Shown one piece after another: positions 55,215 to 63,852 of a stretch of 64,000 bases of DNA. The notes beneath the pieces were generated by a model. It was given only the letters and a program-made list of their open reading frames with translations, was not told where the DNA came from and did not search any database. A program made the translations under genes and the position numbers. Source of the DNA: Pseudomonas fluorescens (GTDB lineage Bacteria; Pseudomonadota; Gammaproteobacteria; Pseudomonadales; Pseudomonadaceae); the NCBI RefSeq assembly GCF_001648775.1, contig NZ_LVEJ01000028.1:1-64000 (forward strand), in the 5' to 3' direction. The stretch's first letter is position 1. Each line of letters starts with the position of its first letter.

Positions 55215-56084
55215 ATGGCTTACGCGTCGATTTTCAACGCCGATCTGTTCAGCGGCCAGACCCTCATCGTCACCGGCGGTGGCAGCGGCATTGGCCGTTG
55301 CACCGCGCATGAACTGGCAGCACTCGGCGCCAAGGTGCTGCTGGTCGGGCGCAAGCCGGAGAAACTCGAAAAGGTCGCCGCCGAAATTGCCGAGGACGGT
55401 GGCCGCGCGCACTGGCAGGCCTGCGATATCCGCGATGAAGAAGCGGTGAAGCAACTGGTCAAGGCGCTGATCGCTGAGCACGGGCCGATCCACGGTCTGG
55501 TCAACAATGCCGGCGGCCAGTACCCGTCGCCCCTGGCCTCGATCAATCAGAAAGGCTTCGAAACCGTGCTGCGCACCAACCTTGTGGGCGGTTTCCTGAT
55601 GGCGCGCGAAGTGTTCAATCAGTCAATGAGCAAACACGGCGGCAACATCGTCAACATGCTCGCCGACATGTGGGGCGGCATGCCCGGCATGGGCCACTCG
55701 GGCGCGGCGCGAGCGGGCATGGACAACTTCACCAAAACCGCCGCGTTCGAGTGGGGTTATGCCGGGGTGCGGGTCAACGCGGTGGCGCCGGGCTGGATTG
55801 CTTCCAGCGGCATGGACACTTACGAAGGCGCGTTCAAAGCGGTGATTCCGACCCTGCGCGAGCATGTGCCACTCAAGCGCATCGGTACCGAATCGGAAGT
55901 CAGCGCAGCGATTGTGTTTCTGCTCAGCCCGGCGGCAGCATTTATCAGCGGTAGCACATTGAAAATCGATGGCGCGGCCAGCCTCGGCAGTCGTGCGTGG
56001 CCGTTGCACAAAGCGACGCACAGCGAGTCGTTCAATGGTTTTCACCGGGCCTACCTTCCAGATGTCCTCAAGGACAAGGAGTAA
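55215..56084 (+). CDS. atuB: AtuB, SDR-family protein of the atu operon
   Basis: 289 residues from the ATG at 55215; one at 55206 lies too close to AGAGG. The NAD(P) loop is TGGGSGIGR and NNAGG follows. The usual Tyr-x3-Lys is absent (HSGAARAGMDNF), as in peroxisomal trans-2-enoyl-CoA reductases, so it is probably an enoyl-CoA or acyl-CoA type reductase. It lies 12 bp after atuA and 3 bp before atuC. Its step in citronellol degradation is uncertain. Confidence 0.87.
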   Translation: MAYASIFNADLFSGQTLIVTGGGSGIGRCTAHELAALGAKVLLVGRKPEKLEKVAAEIAEDGGRAHWQACDIRDEEAVKQLVKALIAEHGPIHGLVNNAGGQYPSPLASINQKGFETVLRTNLVGGFLMAREVFNQSMSKHGGNIVNMLADMWGGMPGMGHSGAARAGMDNFTKTAAFEWGYAGVRVNAVAPGWIASSGMDTYEGAFKAVIPTLREHVPLKRIGTESEVSAAIVFLLSPAAAFISGSTLKIDGAASLGSRAWPLHKATHSESFNGFHRAYLPDVLKDKE

Positions 56085-56087
56085 GCC

Positions 56088-57704
56088 ATGCCGCAGATCC
56101 ACTCCCAACTTGACCCGCACAGCGAAGCGTTTGCCCGCAACCGTGCGGCGATGCTTGCGGCCATCGAGCAGGTGCAGCAACTCGAACAGAACCTGCTGAA
56201 CAAGGCTGCCGAAGCCAAAGCCAAATTCGACAAACGCGGGCAACTGTTGCCCCGCGAACGCCTCAATCTGTTACTTGATCCCGGCGCGCCGTTTCTCGAA
56301 CTGGCCAGCCTTGCCGGTTACAAATTGCACGACGACAAGGACGGCAGCGCGGCCGGTGGCGGGCTGATTGCCGGTATCGGTTATGTGTCCGGCATTCGCG
56401 CGCTGGTGGTGGCCAACAACAGTGCGATCAAGGGCGGCACCATCTCGCCAAGCGGCCTGAAAAAATCCCTGCGCCTGCAACAGATCGCCCAGGAAAACAA
56501 ACTTCCGGTGATTACCCTCGCGGAGAGCGGCGGCGCCAACCTCAATTACGCGGCGGAGATTTTCGTCGAAGGTGCGCGCAGTTTTGCCAATCAGGCGCGC
56601 ATGTCGGCAATGGGCTTGCCGCAGATCACCGTGGTGCACGGCTCGGCCACGGCGGGCGGCGCGTATCAACCGGGGCTGTCGGATTACGTGGTGGTGGTGC
56701 GCGGCAAGGCCAAGCTGTTTCTCGCCGGCCCGCCGTTGCTCAAAGCGGCGACCGGCGAAGTCGCCACCGATGAAGAACTCGGTGGCGCCGAGATGCACGC
56801 GCAGGTCGCCGGGACGGCTGAATACCTGGCGGAAAACGATGCCGATGGCGTACGCCAAGTGCGTGAAATCCTCCGCATGCTGCCGTGGAACGAGCAACTG
56901 CCATGGCTGCCGGAACCGCAATACAAAGAACCGCTCTACCCGATCGAAGAACTGCTCGGGTTGATCCCCGACGATCCGAAAAAGCCTTACGACGTGCGCG
57001 AAATCATCGCGCGGATTGCCGACGAATCGTGCTTTCTCGAATTCAAGGGCGAGTTCGATCAACAAACCCTCTGTGGCCAATTGAAGATTCAGGGCCGCGC
57101 CTGCGGCTTCATCGGCAACAACGGTCCGATCACGCCGAACGGTGCGAGCAAAGCCGCGCAGTTCATTCAGTTGTGCGATCAGAGCCAGACGCCGCTGCTG
57201 TTTTTTCACAACACCACCGGCTTCATGGTCGGCACCGAATCGGAACAGCAAGGCGTGATCAAACACGGTTCGAAACTGATTCAAGCGGTGGCCAACGCGC
57301 GGGTGCCTAAACTGACGATTGTCGTCGGCGGCTCCTACGGTGCCGGCAACTATGCGATGTGCGGGCGTGGACTCGACCCGCGCTTCATTTTTGCCTGGCC
57401 CAATAGCCGCACCGCAGTGATGGGCGGCGCGCAGGCCGGCAAGGTGCTGCGCATCGTCACCGAAGCCAAGCAGCTCAAGGACGGTTTGACGCCGGACCCG
57501 AAGATGCTCGACATGCTCGAACAGGTCACCGCGCAGAAACTCGACAGCCAGTCCACCGCGCTCTACGGCAGTGCCAACCTGTGGGATGACGGGCTGATCG
57601 ATCCACGCGACACCCGCACCCTGCTCGGCTACTTGCTGGACATTTGCCACGAAGCCGACATTCGCACGCTGCAACCCAACAGCTTCGGCGTCAGCCGGTT
57701 CTGA
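56088..57704 (+). CDS. atuC: AtuC, geranyl-CoA carboxylase carboxyltransferase (beta) subunit
   Basis: 538 residues, two crotonase-like carboxyltransferase halves. The N half has FDKRGQLLPRERLNLLLDPGAPFLEL and NNSAIKGGTISPSGLKK; the C half has GGSYGAGNYAMCGRGLDPRFIFAWPNSRTAVMGG. It transfers CO2 from biotin of AtuF to cis-geranyl-CoA. It closely resembles LiuB/MccB, but the atu context decides. It lies 3 bp after atuB. Confidence 0.92.
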   Translation: MPQIHSQLDPHSEAFARNRAAMLAAIEQVQQLEQNLLNKAAEAKAKFDKRGQLLPRERLNLLLDPGAPFLELASLAGYKLHDDKDGSAAGGGLIAGIGYVSGIRALVVANNSAIKGGTISPSGLKKSLRLQQIAQENKLPVITLAESGGANLNYAAEIFVEGARSFANQARMSAMGLPQITVVHGSATAGGAYQPGLSDYVVVVRGKAKLFLAGPPLLKAATGEVATDEELGGAEMHAQVAGTAEYLAENDADGVRQVREILRMLPWNEQLPWLPEPQYKEPLYPIEELLGLIPDDPKKPYDVREIIARIADESCFLEFKGEFDQQTLCGQLKIQGRACGFIGNNGPITPNGASKAAQFIQLCDQSQTPLLFFHNTTGFMVGTESEQQGVIKHGSKLIQAVANARVPKLTIVVGGSYGAGNYAMCGRGLDPRFIFAWPNSRTAVMGGAQAGKVLRIVTEAKQLKDGLTPDPKMLDMLEQVTAQKLDSQSTALYGSANLWDDGLIDPRDTRTLLGYLLDICHEADIRTLQPNSFGVSRF

Positions 57705-57734
57705 CCGCCACGGACCTTACGGAGAACAATAACA

Positions 57735-58892
57735 ATGATCTTCACCCCGGAACACGAAGCGCTGCGCCGCACTGTCCGTCAGTTCGTCGAACATGAGATC
57801 AATCCGCACGTCGACGAATGGGAAAAGGCTGGGCGCTTTCCCATCCACGAGATTTTCCGCAAGGCCGGCGACCTCGGTTTGCTTGGTATTTCCAAACCGG
57901 AAAAGTTCGGCGGCATGGGTCTGGATTACAGCTATTCGATTGTCGCCGCCGAAGAGTTCGGCACCATTCACTGCGGCGGCATTCCGATGTCCATCGGCGT
58001 GCAGACCGACATGTGCACGCCTGCCCTCGCCCGCTTCGGCTCCGACGAACTACGCGAAGAATTCCTGCGCCCGGCGATCAGCGGTGAGCAGGTCGGCTGT
58101 ATCGGCGTCTCTGAAGTCGGTGCCGGCTCCGACGTCGCCGGGTTGAAAACCACCGCGCGCAAGGATGGTGACGACTACGTGATCAATGGCAGCAAGATGT
58201 GGATCACCAATTCACCAAGTGCCGATTTCATCTGCTTGCTGGCCAACACTTCCGACGACAAACCGCACATCAACAAATCGCTGATCATGGTGCCGATGAA
58301 CACGCCGGGGATCAGCCTCAGTTCGCATCTGGACAAGCTCGGCATGCGCAGCTCGGAAACCGCCCAGGTGTTTTTCGACAACGTGCGTGTACCGCAGCGC
58401 AACCGCATCGGCCACGAAGGCGCCGGATTCATGATGCAGATGCTGCAGTTTCAGGAAGAACGTCTGTTCGGCGCGGCGAACATGATCAAAGGTCTCGAAT
58501 ACTGCGTCGACAGCACCATCGAGTACTGCAAGGAGCGCAAGACCTTCGGCAATGCGCTGATCGACAATCAGGTGATCCACTTCCGCCTCGCCGAATTGCA
58601 GACCGAAATCGAATGCCTGCGCGCGCTGGTTTATCAGGCTACCGAGCAATATGTGAAAGGTCAGGACGTCACGCGGCTGGCGTCGATGGCCAAGCTCAAG
58701 GCCGGGCGCCTCGGCCGCGAAGTCAGCGACAGTTGCCTGCAATATTGGGGCGGCATGGGTTTCATGTGGGACAACCCGGTGGCCCGCGCCTATCGCGATG
58801 TGCGGCTGGTGTCGATAGGCGGCGGCGCCGACGAAATCATGCTGGGGATCATCTGCAAACTGATGGGCATTCTGCCGGGGAAAAAGAAATGA
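57735..58892 (+). CDS. atuD: AtuD, citronellyl-CoA dehydrogenase
   Basis: 385 residues, an acyl-CoA dehydrogenase. The flavin region reads GCIGVSEVGAGSDVAGLKTTARKDGDDYVINGSKMWITN (near residues 118-155). The C-terminal QYWGGMGFMWDNPVARAYRD contains the WGGMGF loop, and GADEIM lies near the end. It oxidises citronellyl-CoA to geranyl-CoA. Its stop overlaps the atuE ATG by 4 bp. Confidence 0.92.
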   Translation: MIFTPEHEALRRTVRQFVEHEINPHVDEWEKAGRFPIHEIFRKAGDLGLLGISKPEKFGGMGLDYSYSIVAAEEFGTIHCGGIPMSIGVQTDMCTPALARFGSDELREEFLRPAISGEQVGCIGVSEVGAGSDVAGLKTTARKDGDDYVINGSKMWITNSPSADFICLLANTSDDKPHINKSLIMVPMNTPGISLSSHLDKLGMRSSETAQVFFDNVRVPQRNRIGHEGAGFMMQMLQFQEERLFGAANMIKGLEYCVDSTIEYCKERKTFGNALIDNQVIHFRLAELQTEIECLRALVYQATEQYVKGQDVTRLASMAKLKAGRLGREVSDSCLQYWGGMGFMWDNPVARAYRDVRLVSIGGGADEIMLGIICKLMGILPGKKK

Positions 58893-59686
58893 GCAGCCTG
58901 CCGGAATGCCAGACGCTATTGCTGGAACTGCATGGCGGCGTGCTGCACATCACTCTCAATCGGCCAGACAGCCGCAATGCGATGAGCCTGCAAATGGTCA
59001 GCGAATTGCGCGCTGTACTGGCGGCCGTACGCGATGACCGCCGTGTTCGGGCCTTGGTGCTCAGCGGCAGCGGTGGGCATTTCTGTGCCGGTGGCGACAT
59101 CAAGGACATGGCCAATGCGCGCGCTCAGGGCGTCGAGGCGTACCGTGATTTGAATCGCGCATTCGGCGCTCTGCTGGAACAAGCACAGCATGCGCCGCAA
59201 GTGCTGATCACCGTGCTGCAGGGCGCGGTGCTCGGCGGTGGTTTCGGCTTGGCGTGTGTCAGCGATATCGCAATTGCCGACCATCAGGCGCAATTCGGCT
59301 TGCCGGAAACCAGCCTCGGTTTGCTGCCGGCACAAATCGCGCCGTTTGTGGTGCAGCGCATTGGTCTGACCGAGGCGCGGCGCCTGGCGCTGACCGCTGC
59401 GCGTTTTGACGGCCATCAGGCACGCCGTCTGGGGCTGGTGCATTTTGTCGAAGAGGATGCGCAGGCACTCGCCGAGCGTCTGGATGAGGTGCTGCAACAT
59501 GTGCTGTGTTGTGCACCGGAAGCGAATGCGATGACCAAGCAATTGTTGCTGGCGAGTGCGGGGCAGCCTACGGGTGAGTTGCTTGATCAAGCGGCGCAGT
59601 GGTTCAGCGAAGCGATCACGGGAGAAGAAGGGATCGAGGGCACCATGGCATTCATGCAAAAACGAAAACCTGGATGGGCCTCTTAG
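58889..59686 (+). CDS. atuE: AtuE, isohexenylglutaconyl-CoA hydratase
   Basis: 265 residues, crotonase family. HITLNRPDSRNAMS, the first oxyanion loop HFCAGGDIKDMANA, and the second VLQGAVLGGGFGLACVSDIAIAD with PETSLGLLPAQIAPF are all visible. It hydrates the carboxylated product of geranyl-CoA carboxylase. The ATG overlaps the atuD stop. A REP pair follows before atuF. Confidence 0.9.
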   Translation: MSSLPECQTLLLELHGGVLHITLNRPDSRNAMSLQMVSELRAVLAAVRDDRRVRALVLSGSGGHFCAGGDIKDMANARAQGVEAYRDLNRAFGALLEQAQHAPQVLITVLQGAVLGGGFGLACVSDIAIADHQAQFGLPETSLGLLPAQIAPFVVQRIGLTEARRLALTAARFDGHQARRLGLVHFVEEDAQALAERLDEVLQHVLCCAPEANAMTKQLLLASAGQPTGELLDQAAQWFSEAITGEEGIEGTMAFMQKRKPGWAS

Positions 59687-59689
59687 AAG

Positions 59690-59770
59690 CTTCGCGAGCA
59701 AGCTCGCTCCCACATTGGATCTGCATCGCTCACAAATCCCTGTGGGAGCGAGCTTGCTCGCGAAGAGGCC
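59690..59770. repeat. inverted REP pair inside the atu operon
   Basis: TTCGCGAGCAAGCTCGCTCC at 59691 and the inverse GGAGCGAGCTTGCTCGCGAA to about 59765, in the 118-bp gap between atuE and atuF. It may lower or separate atuF expression. Confidence 0.9.
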
Positions 59771-59804
59771 AGCACATGCAACGCAACTTCCGAGGAAACA
59801 GCCC

Positions 59805-61766
59805 ATGCCCACCCTGCAGAAAATCCTGATCGCCAACCGCGGTGAAATCGCCTGCCGCATCCAGCGCACCGCCCAGGCCTTGGGTTACCGCACCGTTGCC
59901 GTTTACAGCGACGCCGACGCCGATGCCCTGCACGTTCAAATGGCCGATCAAGCCGTACACATCGGCCCGTCCCCCGTGCAACAGTCCTACCTGAACATCC
60001 CGGCAATCCTCGATGCCGCCCGCCGCAGCGGCGCCGATGCGATCCATCCCGGCTACGGTTTTCTCTCGGAAAACGCCGAGTTCGCCCGCGCCTGCCAACA
60101 GGCCGGTTTGACCTTCATCGGCCCCAGCGTCGAAGCCATCGAACTGATGGGCAGCAAGCGCCGGTCGAAAATCGCCATGCTCGAAGCCGGGGTGCCGTGC
60201 ATTGCCGGTTATCAGGGTGCCGAACAGGACGACGCCACCCTGTCGCGTGAGGCCGAACGCATCGGCTACCCGTTGATGATCAAGGCCAGCGCCGGCGGTG
60301 GTGGCCGCGGCATGCGCCTGGTGCATAACGCCGCGGATCTGACTGCGCAACTGCGCACCGCCCGTTCTGAAGCACTCAACGGTTTTGGCAGTGACGAACT
60401 GATTCTCGAACAGGCCTTGATCGAACCGCGCCATGTCGAAGTGCAGTTGTTCGGCGATCAACACGGCAACCTGATCTATCTCGGCGAGCGCGATTGCTCG
60501 GTGCAGCGCCGTCACCAGAAAGTCATCGAGGAAGCGCCCTGCCCGGTGATGACCGCCGAACTACGCCAGGCCATGGGCGAAGCGGCGCTCAAGGCCGGGC
60601 GCGCGGTGAACTATGTCGGCGCCGGCACCGTGGAGTTTTTGCTCGACGCGCGCGGGCAGTTTTACTTTCTCGAGATGAATACCCGTCTGCAAGTCGAGCA
60701 CCCGGTGACCGAACTGATCACCGGTCTGGATCTGGTCGCCTGGCAATTGCGGGTTGCCGAAGGGCAACCGTTGCCGCTGACTCAGGAGCAAGTTCAGCTC
60801 GATGGTCATGCCATGGAAGTTCGTCTTTACGCTGAGGATCCGGCGCAGGATTTTCTGCCGCAAACCGGTCGCATCACGGCGTGGGAACCGGCACAGCAAC
60901 ACGGCGCCCGCATCGATCACGGCTTGCGCGAAGGCCAGTCGATCAGCCCGTTCTACGACCCGATGCTGGGCAAGTTGATCGCCCATGGCGCCACCCGTGA
61001 GGAAGCCCGGCGCAAACTGTTGCGCGCGGTGCAGGACACGGTGTTGCTGGGCGTGCAGAGCAATCAGCGCTTGCTGGTCAGCCTGTTGCAACATCCGCAG
61101 TTCGTCAGTGGCGACTTCAGCACGGCGTTTATCACCCGGCACTTCAGCGATCACTCCTGCCTGCAACGCTACACCCCCGATGCCGAGGAACTGGCCATCG
61201 CCGCCGTGCTGTTCTATCAAACCTGCGCTGCCCACCATCGCGCGCCGCTGAGCGGCTGGCGCAACAACGCCAGTGTCCCGCTGCATTATCGCCTTGGCCG
61301 CGACGAACAAAATTGGGCAGTGCAACTGCTCGCTGAGCCGCAAGGGGTGTTCAACGTGCAAATAGCCGAGCGCACGCTGAAATTGAAACTCATCGATCAC
61401 GACGCCCATTCGCTGACACTGGAAATCGACGGCTTGCGCCAACGTCACGCCTATCACCTGGAGGCCGAGCAACTCTGGCTGTTCACCCACCCCGGCAGCC
61501 TGCGCCTGGAGGATCGAACTCACGCCGTGATCGAGAGTCTCAGCAGCGTCAGTTCCGGCACCTTGAAAGCACCGATGGACGGCGCCATTGTCGACGTACT
61601 GGTCAGCGAAGGCAGCCCGGTCAGCAAAGGTCAGTTGCTGGTGGTACTGGAGGCAATGAAAATGGAGCACCCGCTCAAGGCCGGCATCGACGGCGTGCTC
61701 AAGCGGGTGCAGGTCAAGGTCGGCGATCAGGTAAAAAATCGTCAGGTTCTGTTGCAGGTCGAGTAG
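59805..61766 (+). CDS. atuF: AtuF, geranyl-CoA carboxylase biotin (alpha) subunit
   Basis: 653 residues from the ATG at 59805 behind GAGGAAAC. The biotin carboxylase starts ILIANRGEIACRIQRTAQALG, has the ATP-grasp loop KASAGGGGRGMRLV (near 162-175), HPGYGFLSENAEFA and LEMNTRLQVEHPVTE. The C-terminal biotinyl domain has the biotinyl lysine in EAMKMEHPLKAG. It pairs with AtuC. The REP pair before it breaks the otherwise tight operon. The atuG and atuH genes expected next in P. aeruginosa are not seen. Confidence 0.92.
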   Translation: MPTLQKILIANRGEIACRIQRTAQALGYRTVAVYSDADADALHVQMADQAVHIGPSPVQQSYLNIPAILDAARRSGADAIHPGYGFLSENAEFARACQQAGLTFIGPSVEAIELMGSKRRSKIAMLEAGVPCIAGYQGAEQDDATLSREAERIGYPLMIKASAGGGGRGMRLVHNAADLTAQLRTARSEALNGFGSDELILEQALIEPRHVEVQLFGDQHGNLIYLGERDCSVQRRHQKVIEEAPCPVMTAELRQAMGEAALKAGRAVNYVGAGTVEFLLDARGQFYFLEMNTRLQVEHPVTELITGLDLVAWQLRVAEGQPLPLTQEQVQLDGHAMEVRLYAEDPAQDFLPQTGRITAWEPAQQHGARIDHGLREGQSISPFYDPMLGKLIAHGATREEARRKLLRAVQDTVLLGVQSNQRLLVSLLQHPQFVSGDFSTAFITRHFSDHSCLQRYTPDAEELAIAAVLFYQTCAAHHRAPLSGWRNNASVPLHYRLGRDEQNWAVQLLAEPQGVFNVQIAERTLKLKLIDHDAHSLTLEIDGLRQRHAYHLEAEQLWLFTHPGSLRLEDRTHAVIESLSSVSSGTLKAPMDGAIVDVLVSEGSPVSKGQLLVVLEAMKMEHPLKAGIDGVLKRVQVKVGDQVKNRQVLLQVE

Positions 61767-61836
61767 TCAGCCGGGCGCAAACGCAGGCTTTGACTACGCT
61801 CTGAATAATCAGGACGCGGAAATCAGGAACCCTGCG

Positions 61837-62379
61837 ATGCCACACTGGCTGGTCATAGATCTGGAAGCCACCACCGATGAGGGTGGCTGGCCGGTCACCG
61901 AAATGGAAATTATCGAGATCGGCGCCTCGCTGGTCGATCGTGCCGGGCGCGAACAGGATCACTTTCAGCGCTTCGTCAAACCGACGCGACGGCCGTTGCT
62001 CACGCCATTTTGCCGCGAACTCACGCACATCACTCAAGCCAATATCGATGTGGCGCAGCCCTTGAACGAGGTCTGGCCGGCGTTCGAACGCTGGCTCGCG
62101 CAGCATCAGCCGCGTCTCGAAGGCTGGGCCAGTTGGGGCGATTACGATCGCAAGCAATTGCTTCAGGAATGGCAGCGTCTGCACATTGACAGTGGCTTGA
62201 GCCGGGTGCCGCACATGAACCTCAAACAGCGCTTCGCCAAGGCCCGGCGACTGGAGCGGCCGCTGGGGCTCAACGGCGCACTGCAACTGGCCGGCATGCA
62301 GTTCAGTGGCCAGCAACACCGGGCGCTGGAAGATGCGCGCAATACCGCGCGGCTGTTGCCGTTGGTATTGCCACTCTAA
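61837..62379 (+). CDS. DEDDh-family 3'-5' exonuclease
   Basis: 180 residues. The exonuclease motifs are visible: Exo I DLEATTDEGGW with Asp and Glu, Exo II around WASWGDYDRKQL, and Exo III HRALEDARNTARLLP (His and Asp). It resembles ERI1/KapD-type exonucleases acting on RNA or single-stranded DNA ends. It is cytoplasmic and monocistronic, 70 bp after atuF. Confidence 0.85.
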   Translation: MPHWLVIDLEATTDEGGWPVTEMEIIEIGASLVDRAGREQDHFQRFVKPTRRPLLTPFCRELTHITQANIDVAQPLNEVWPAFERWLAQHQPRLEGWASWGDYDRKQLLQEWQRLHIDSGLSRVPHMNLKQRFAKARRLERPLGLNGALQLAGMQFSGQQHRALEDARNTARLLPLVLPL

Positions 62380-62484
62380 GGTCAATTCGAGAACTCACTG
62401 GACAGGCGTCGGGCAGGTGACGGCGCCAAACGCCTTGTGCATACTGGCCGCCTCCAATTTTTAGCCCTTTTCGAGGAATCGCCC

Positions 62485-62769
62485 ATGTTTAAAGTCAACG
62501 AGTACTTCGACGGCACCGTCAAGTCGATCGCCTTTGGCACCGCTGAAGGTCCGGCGACCATCGGCGTCATGGCCCCGGGCGAATACGAATTCGGCACCAG
62601 CCAGCGTGAAATCATGCACGTGGTTTCCGGCGCACTGACCGTCAAACTGCCAGACAGCAGCGACTGGGAAACCTTCGCCGCCGGCAGCCAGTTCAATGTC
62701 CCGGCCAACAGCAAGTTTCAGCTGAAAGTCGCCGTCGACACCGCTTATCTGTGCGAATACCGCGGCTAA
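62485..62769 (+). CDS. ppnP: pyrimidine/purine nucleoside phosphorylase PpnP
   Basis: 94 residues from the ATG at 62485 behind CGAGGAATC. It is a single cupin-type domain of the DUF1255/YaiE family, with VNEYFDGTVKSIAF at the start and GEYEFGTSQREIMHVVSGALTVKLP in the middle. PpnP catalyses phosphorolysis of several nucleosides to free base and ribose-1-phosphate in the cytoplasm. It is followed by a strong terminator. Confidence 0.92.
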   Translation: MFKVNEYFDGTVKSIAFGTAEGPATIGVMAPGEYEFGTSQREIMHVVSGALTVKLPDSSDWETFAAGSQFNVPANSKFQLKVAVDTAYLCEYRG

Positions 62770-62808
62770 ATACACGGTTCGCCCCGAAAGAAGCTGTACA
62801 GCACCCAT

Positions 62809-62843
62809 AAAAATGCCCGTGTCCAAGGACACGGGCATTTTTT
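62809..62843. terminator. bidirectional rho-independent terminator
   Basis: AAAAATGCCCGTGTCC pairs with GGACACGGGCATTTTT around a 2-nt loop; A-run and T-run flank both sides. It lies between the convergent ppnP and MOSC genes. Confidence 0.92.
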
Positions 62844-62856
62844 GTTGCAGAGCGGC

Positions 62857-63663
62857 TTACTCGAGAATCTCCACCGGCATCCCGACTTCAAGCCGACCGT
62901 TACTGTCGTTGACCAGGTTCTGCCCGAACATCGCGCCATCGGCTTCGGCGCGGTACTTCTGCAAGGTTGCCAGCGGTTCCCGATCGGCGCTGCGTTGACC
63001 GGTTTGCGGGTCGATCGTGGTGAGGATGCAGCGCGAACACGACTTGACCACGCGGAACTCGATGTCGCCGATGCGGATGCGTTTCCAGCCATCCTCGGCA
63101 TAGGCCTCACTGCCCTCGATCACCAGATTCGGGCGGAAACGCAGCATTTCCAACGGCCGCCCGACTCTCTGCGAAAGGTCCTGCAGCGATGCCTCGCCGA
63201 TCAACAACAGTGGAAATCCGTCGGCGAACGCGACCTGATCATCATCCTTGCCAAAACCCGCTTGCGTGGTGCGAGCACGATCGAGTGGCACTTGCACCAG
63301 ACGGGTCGGTTTGCCGATGAACTCGCTGACCCAACGCGCCGCCTCGTCGCCAGCATCCGGCACACGCAAGGTGTCGCGCCAGATGGTCACGCCACGCAGT
63401 TCGGCGTCGTTGCCCGGCAAGGCGATTTCGATGGCGGATTGCTCTGGCGCACTGAGGGTCAGACCGCCCTGCGCATTCCACAATGCCGACAGCTGACTCA
63501 TCTTCGCTTCGGCGCGTTGCGTCAGAAACCGGCCGCTGGCCTCGTCCACGAGCATCCAGCGTCGGTCGCCGTCGAGCCCCAGCTTGTCGAGGTCAACGCT
63601 TTGCAGCACATCGACTTTGCCGGATTTCAACGGGTAACGATAAAGCGCGCTCAGACGCAGCAT
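62857..63663 (-). CDS. MOSC-domain protein, YcbX-like
   Basis: 268 residues from the ATG at 63663 (MLRLSALYRYPLKSGK) behind GGGAGCTGG. It has an N-terminal MOSC beta-barrel domain (residues ~1-115) and a C-terminal MOSC domain with the conserved Cys in SCSRCILTTIDPQTGQR near residue 216. This family carries molybdenum cofactor via the cysteine and acts, as YcbX, on N-hydroxylated compounds. It lacks the ferredoxin domain seen in E. coli YcbX. It is cytoplasmic. Confidence 0.88.
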   Translation of the reverse strand: MLRLSALYRYPLKSGKVDVLQSVDLDKLGLDGDRRWMLVDEASGRFLTQRAEAKMSQLSALWNAQGGLTLSAPEQSAIEIALPGNDAELRGVTIWRDTLRVPDAGDEAARWVSEFIGKPTRLVQVPLDRARTTQAGFGKDDDQVAFADGFPLLLIGEASLQDLSQRVGRPLEMLRFRPNLVIEGSEAYAEDGWKRIRIGDIEFRVVKSCSRCILTTIDPQTGQRSADREPLATLQKYRAEADGAMFGQNLVNDSNGRLEVGMPVEILE

Positions 63664-63740
63664 GGCCAGCTCCCTGGAGGATAAAAACGCCACCCTATAC
63701 GAGCTTTATCCGCGAATCAAAGGAGTTTGTGCGCTGCAAA

Positions 63741-63837
63741 CCTTGTGGGAGCGAGCTTGCTCGCGAAAGCGGAAATTCATTCAACACATGTGTCGACATG
63801 GAATCCGCCTTCTCGAGCAAGCTCGCTCCCACAGGTG
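63741..63837. repeat. inverted REP pair
   Basis: TGTGGGAGCGAGCTTGCTCG at 63744 and inverse CGAGCAAGCTCGCTCCCACA ending about 63834, between the MOSC and CheV-like genes. Confidence 0.9.
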
Positions 63838-63852
63838 GCTGAAGCGTTAGGA

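Noticed and set aside
55215..56084. AtuB as a damaged SDR because Tyr-x3-Lys is missing
   Set aside because: HSGAARAG is the normal form in the trans-2-enoyl-CoA reductase-like branch, so this is a family trait rather than decay.
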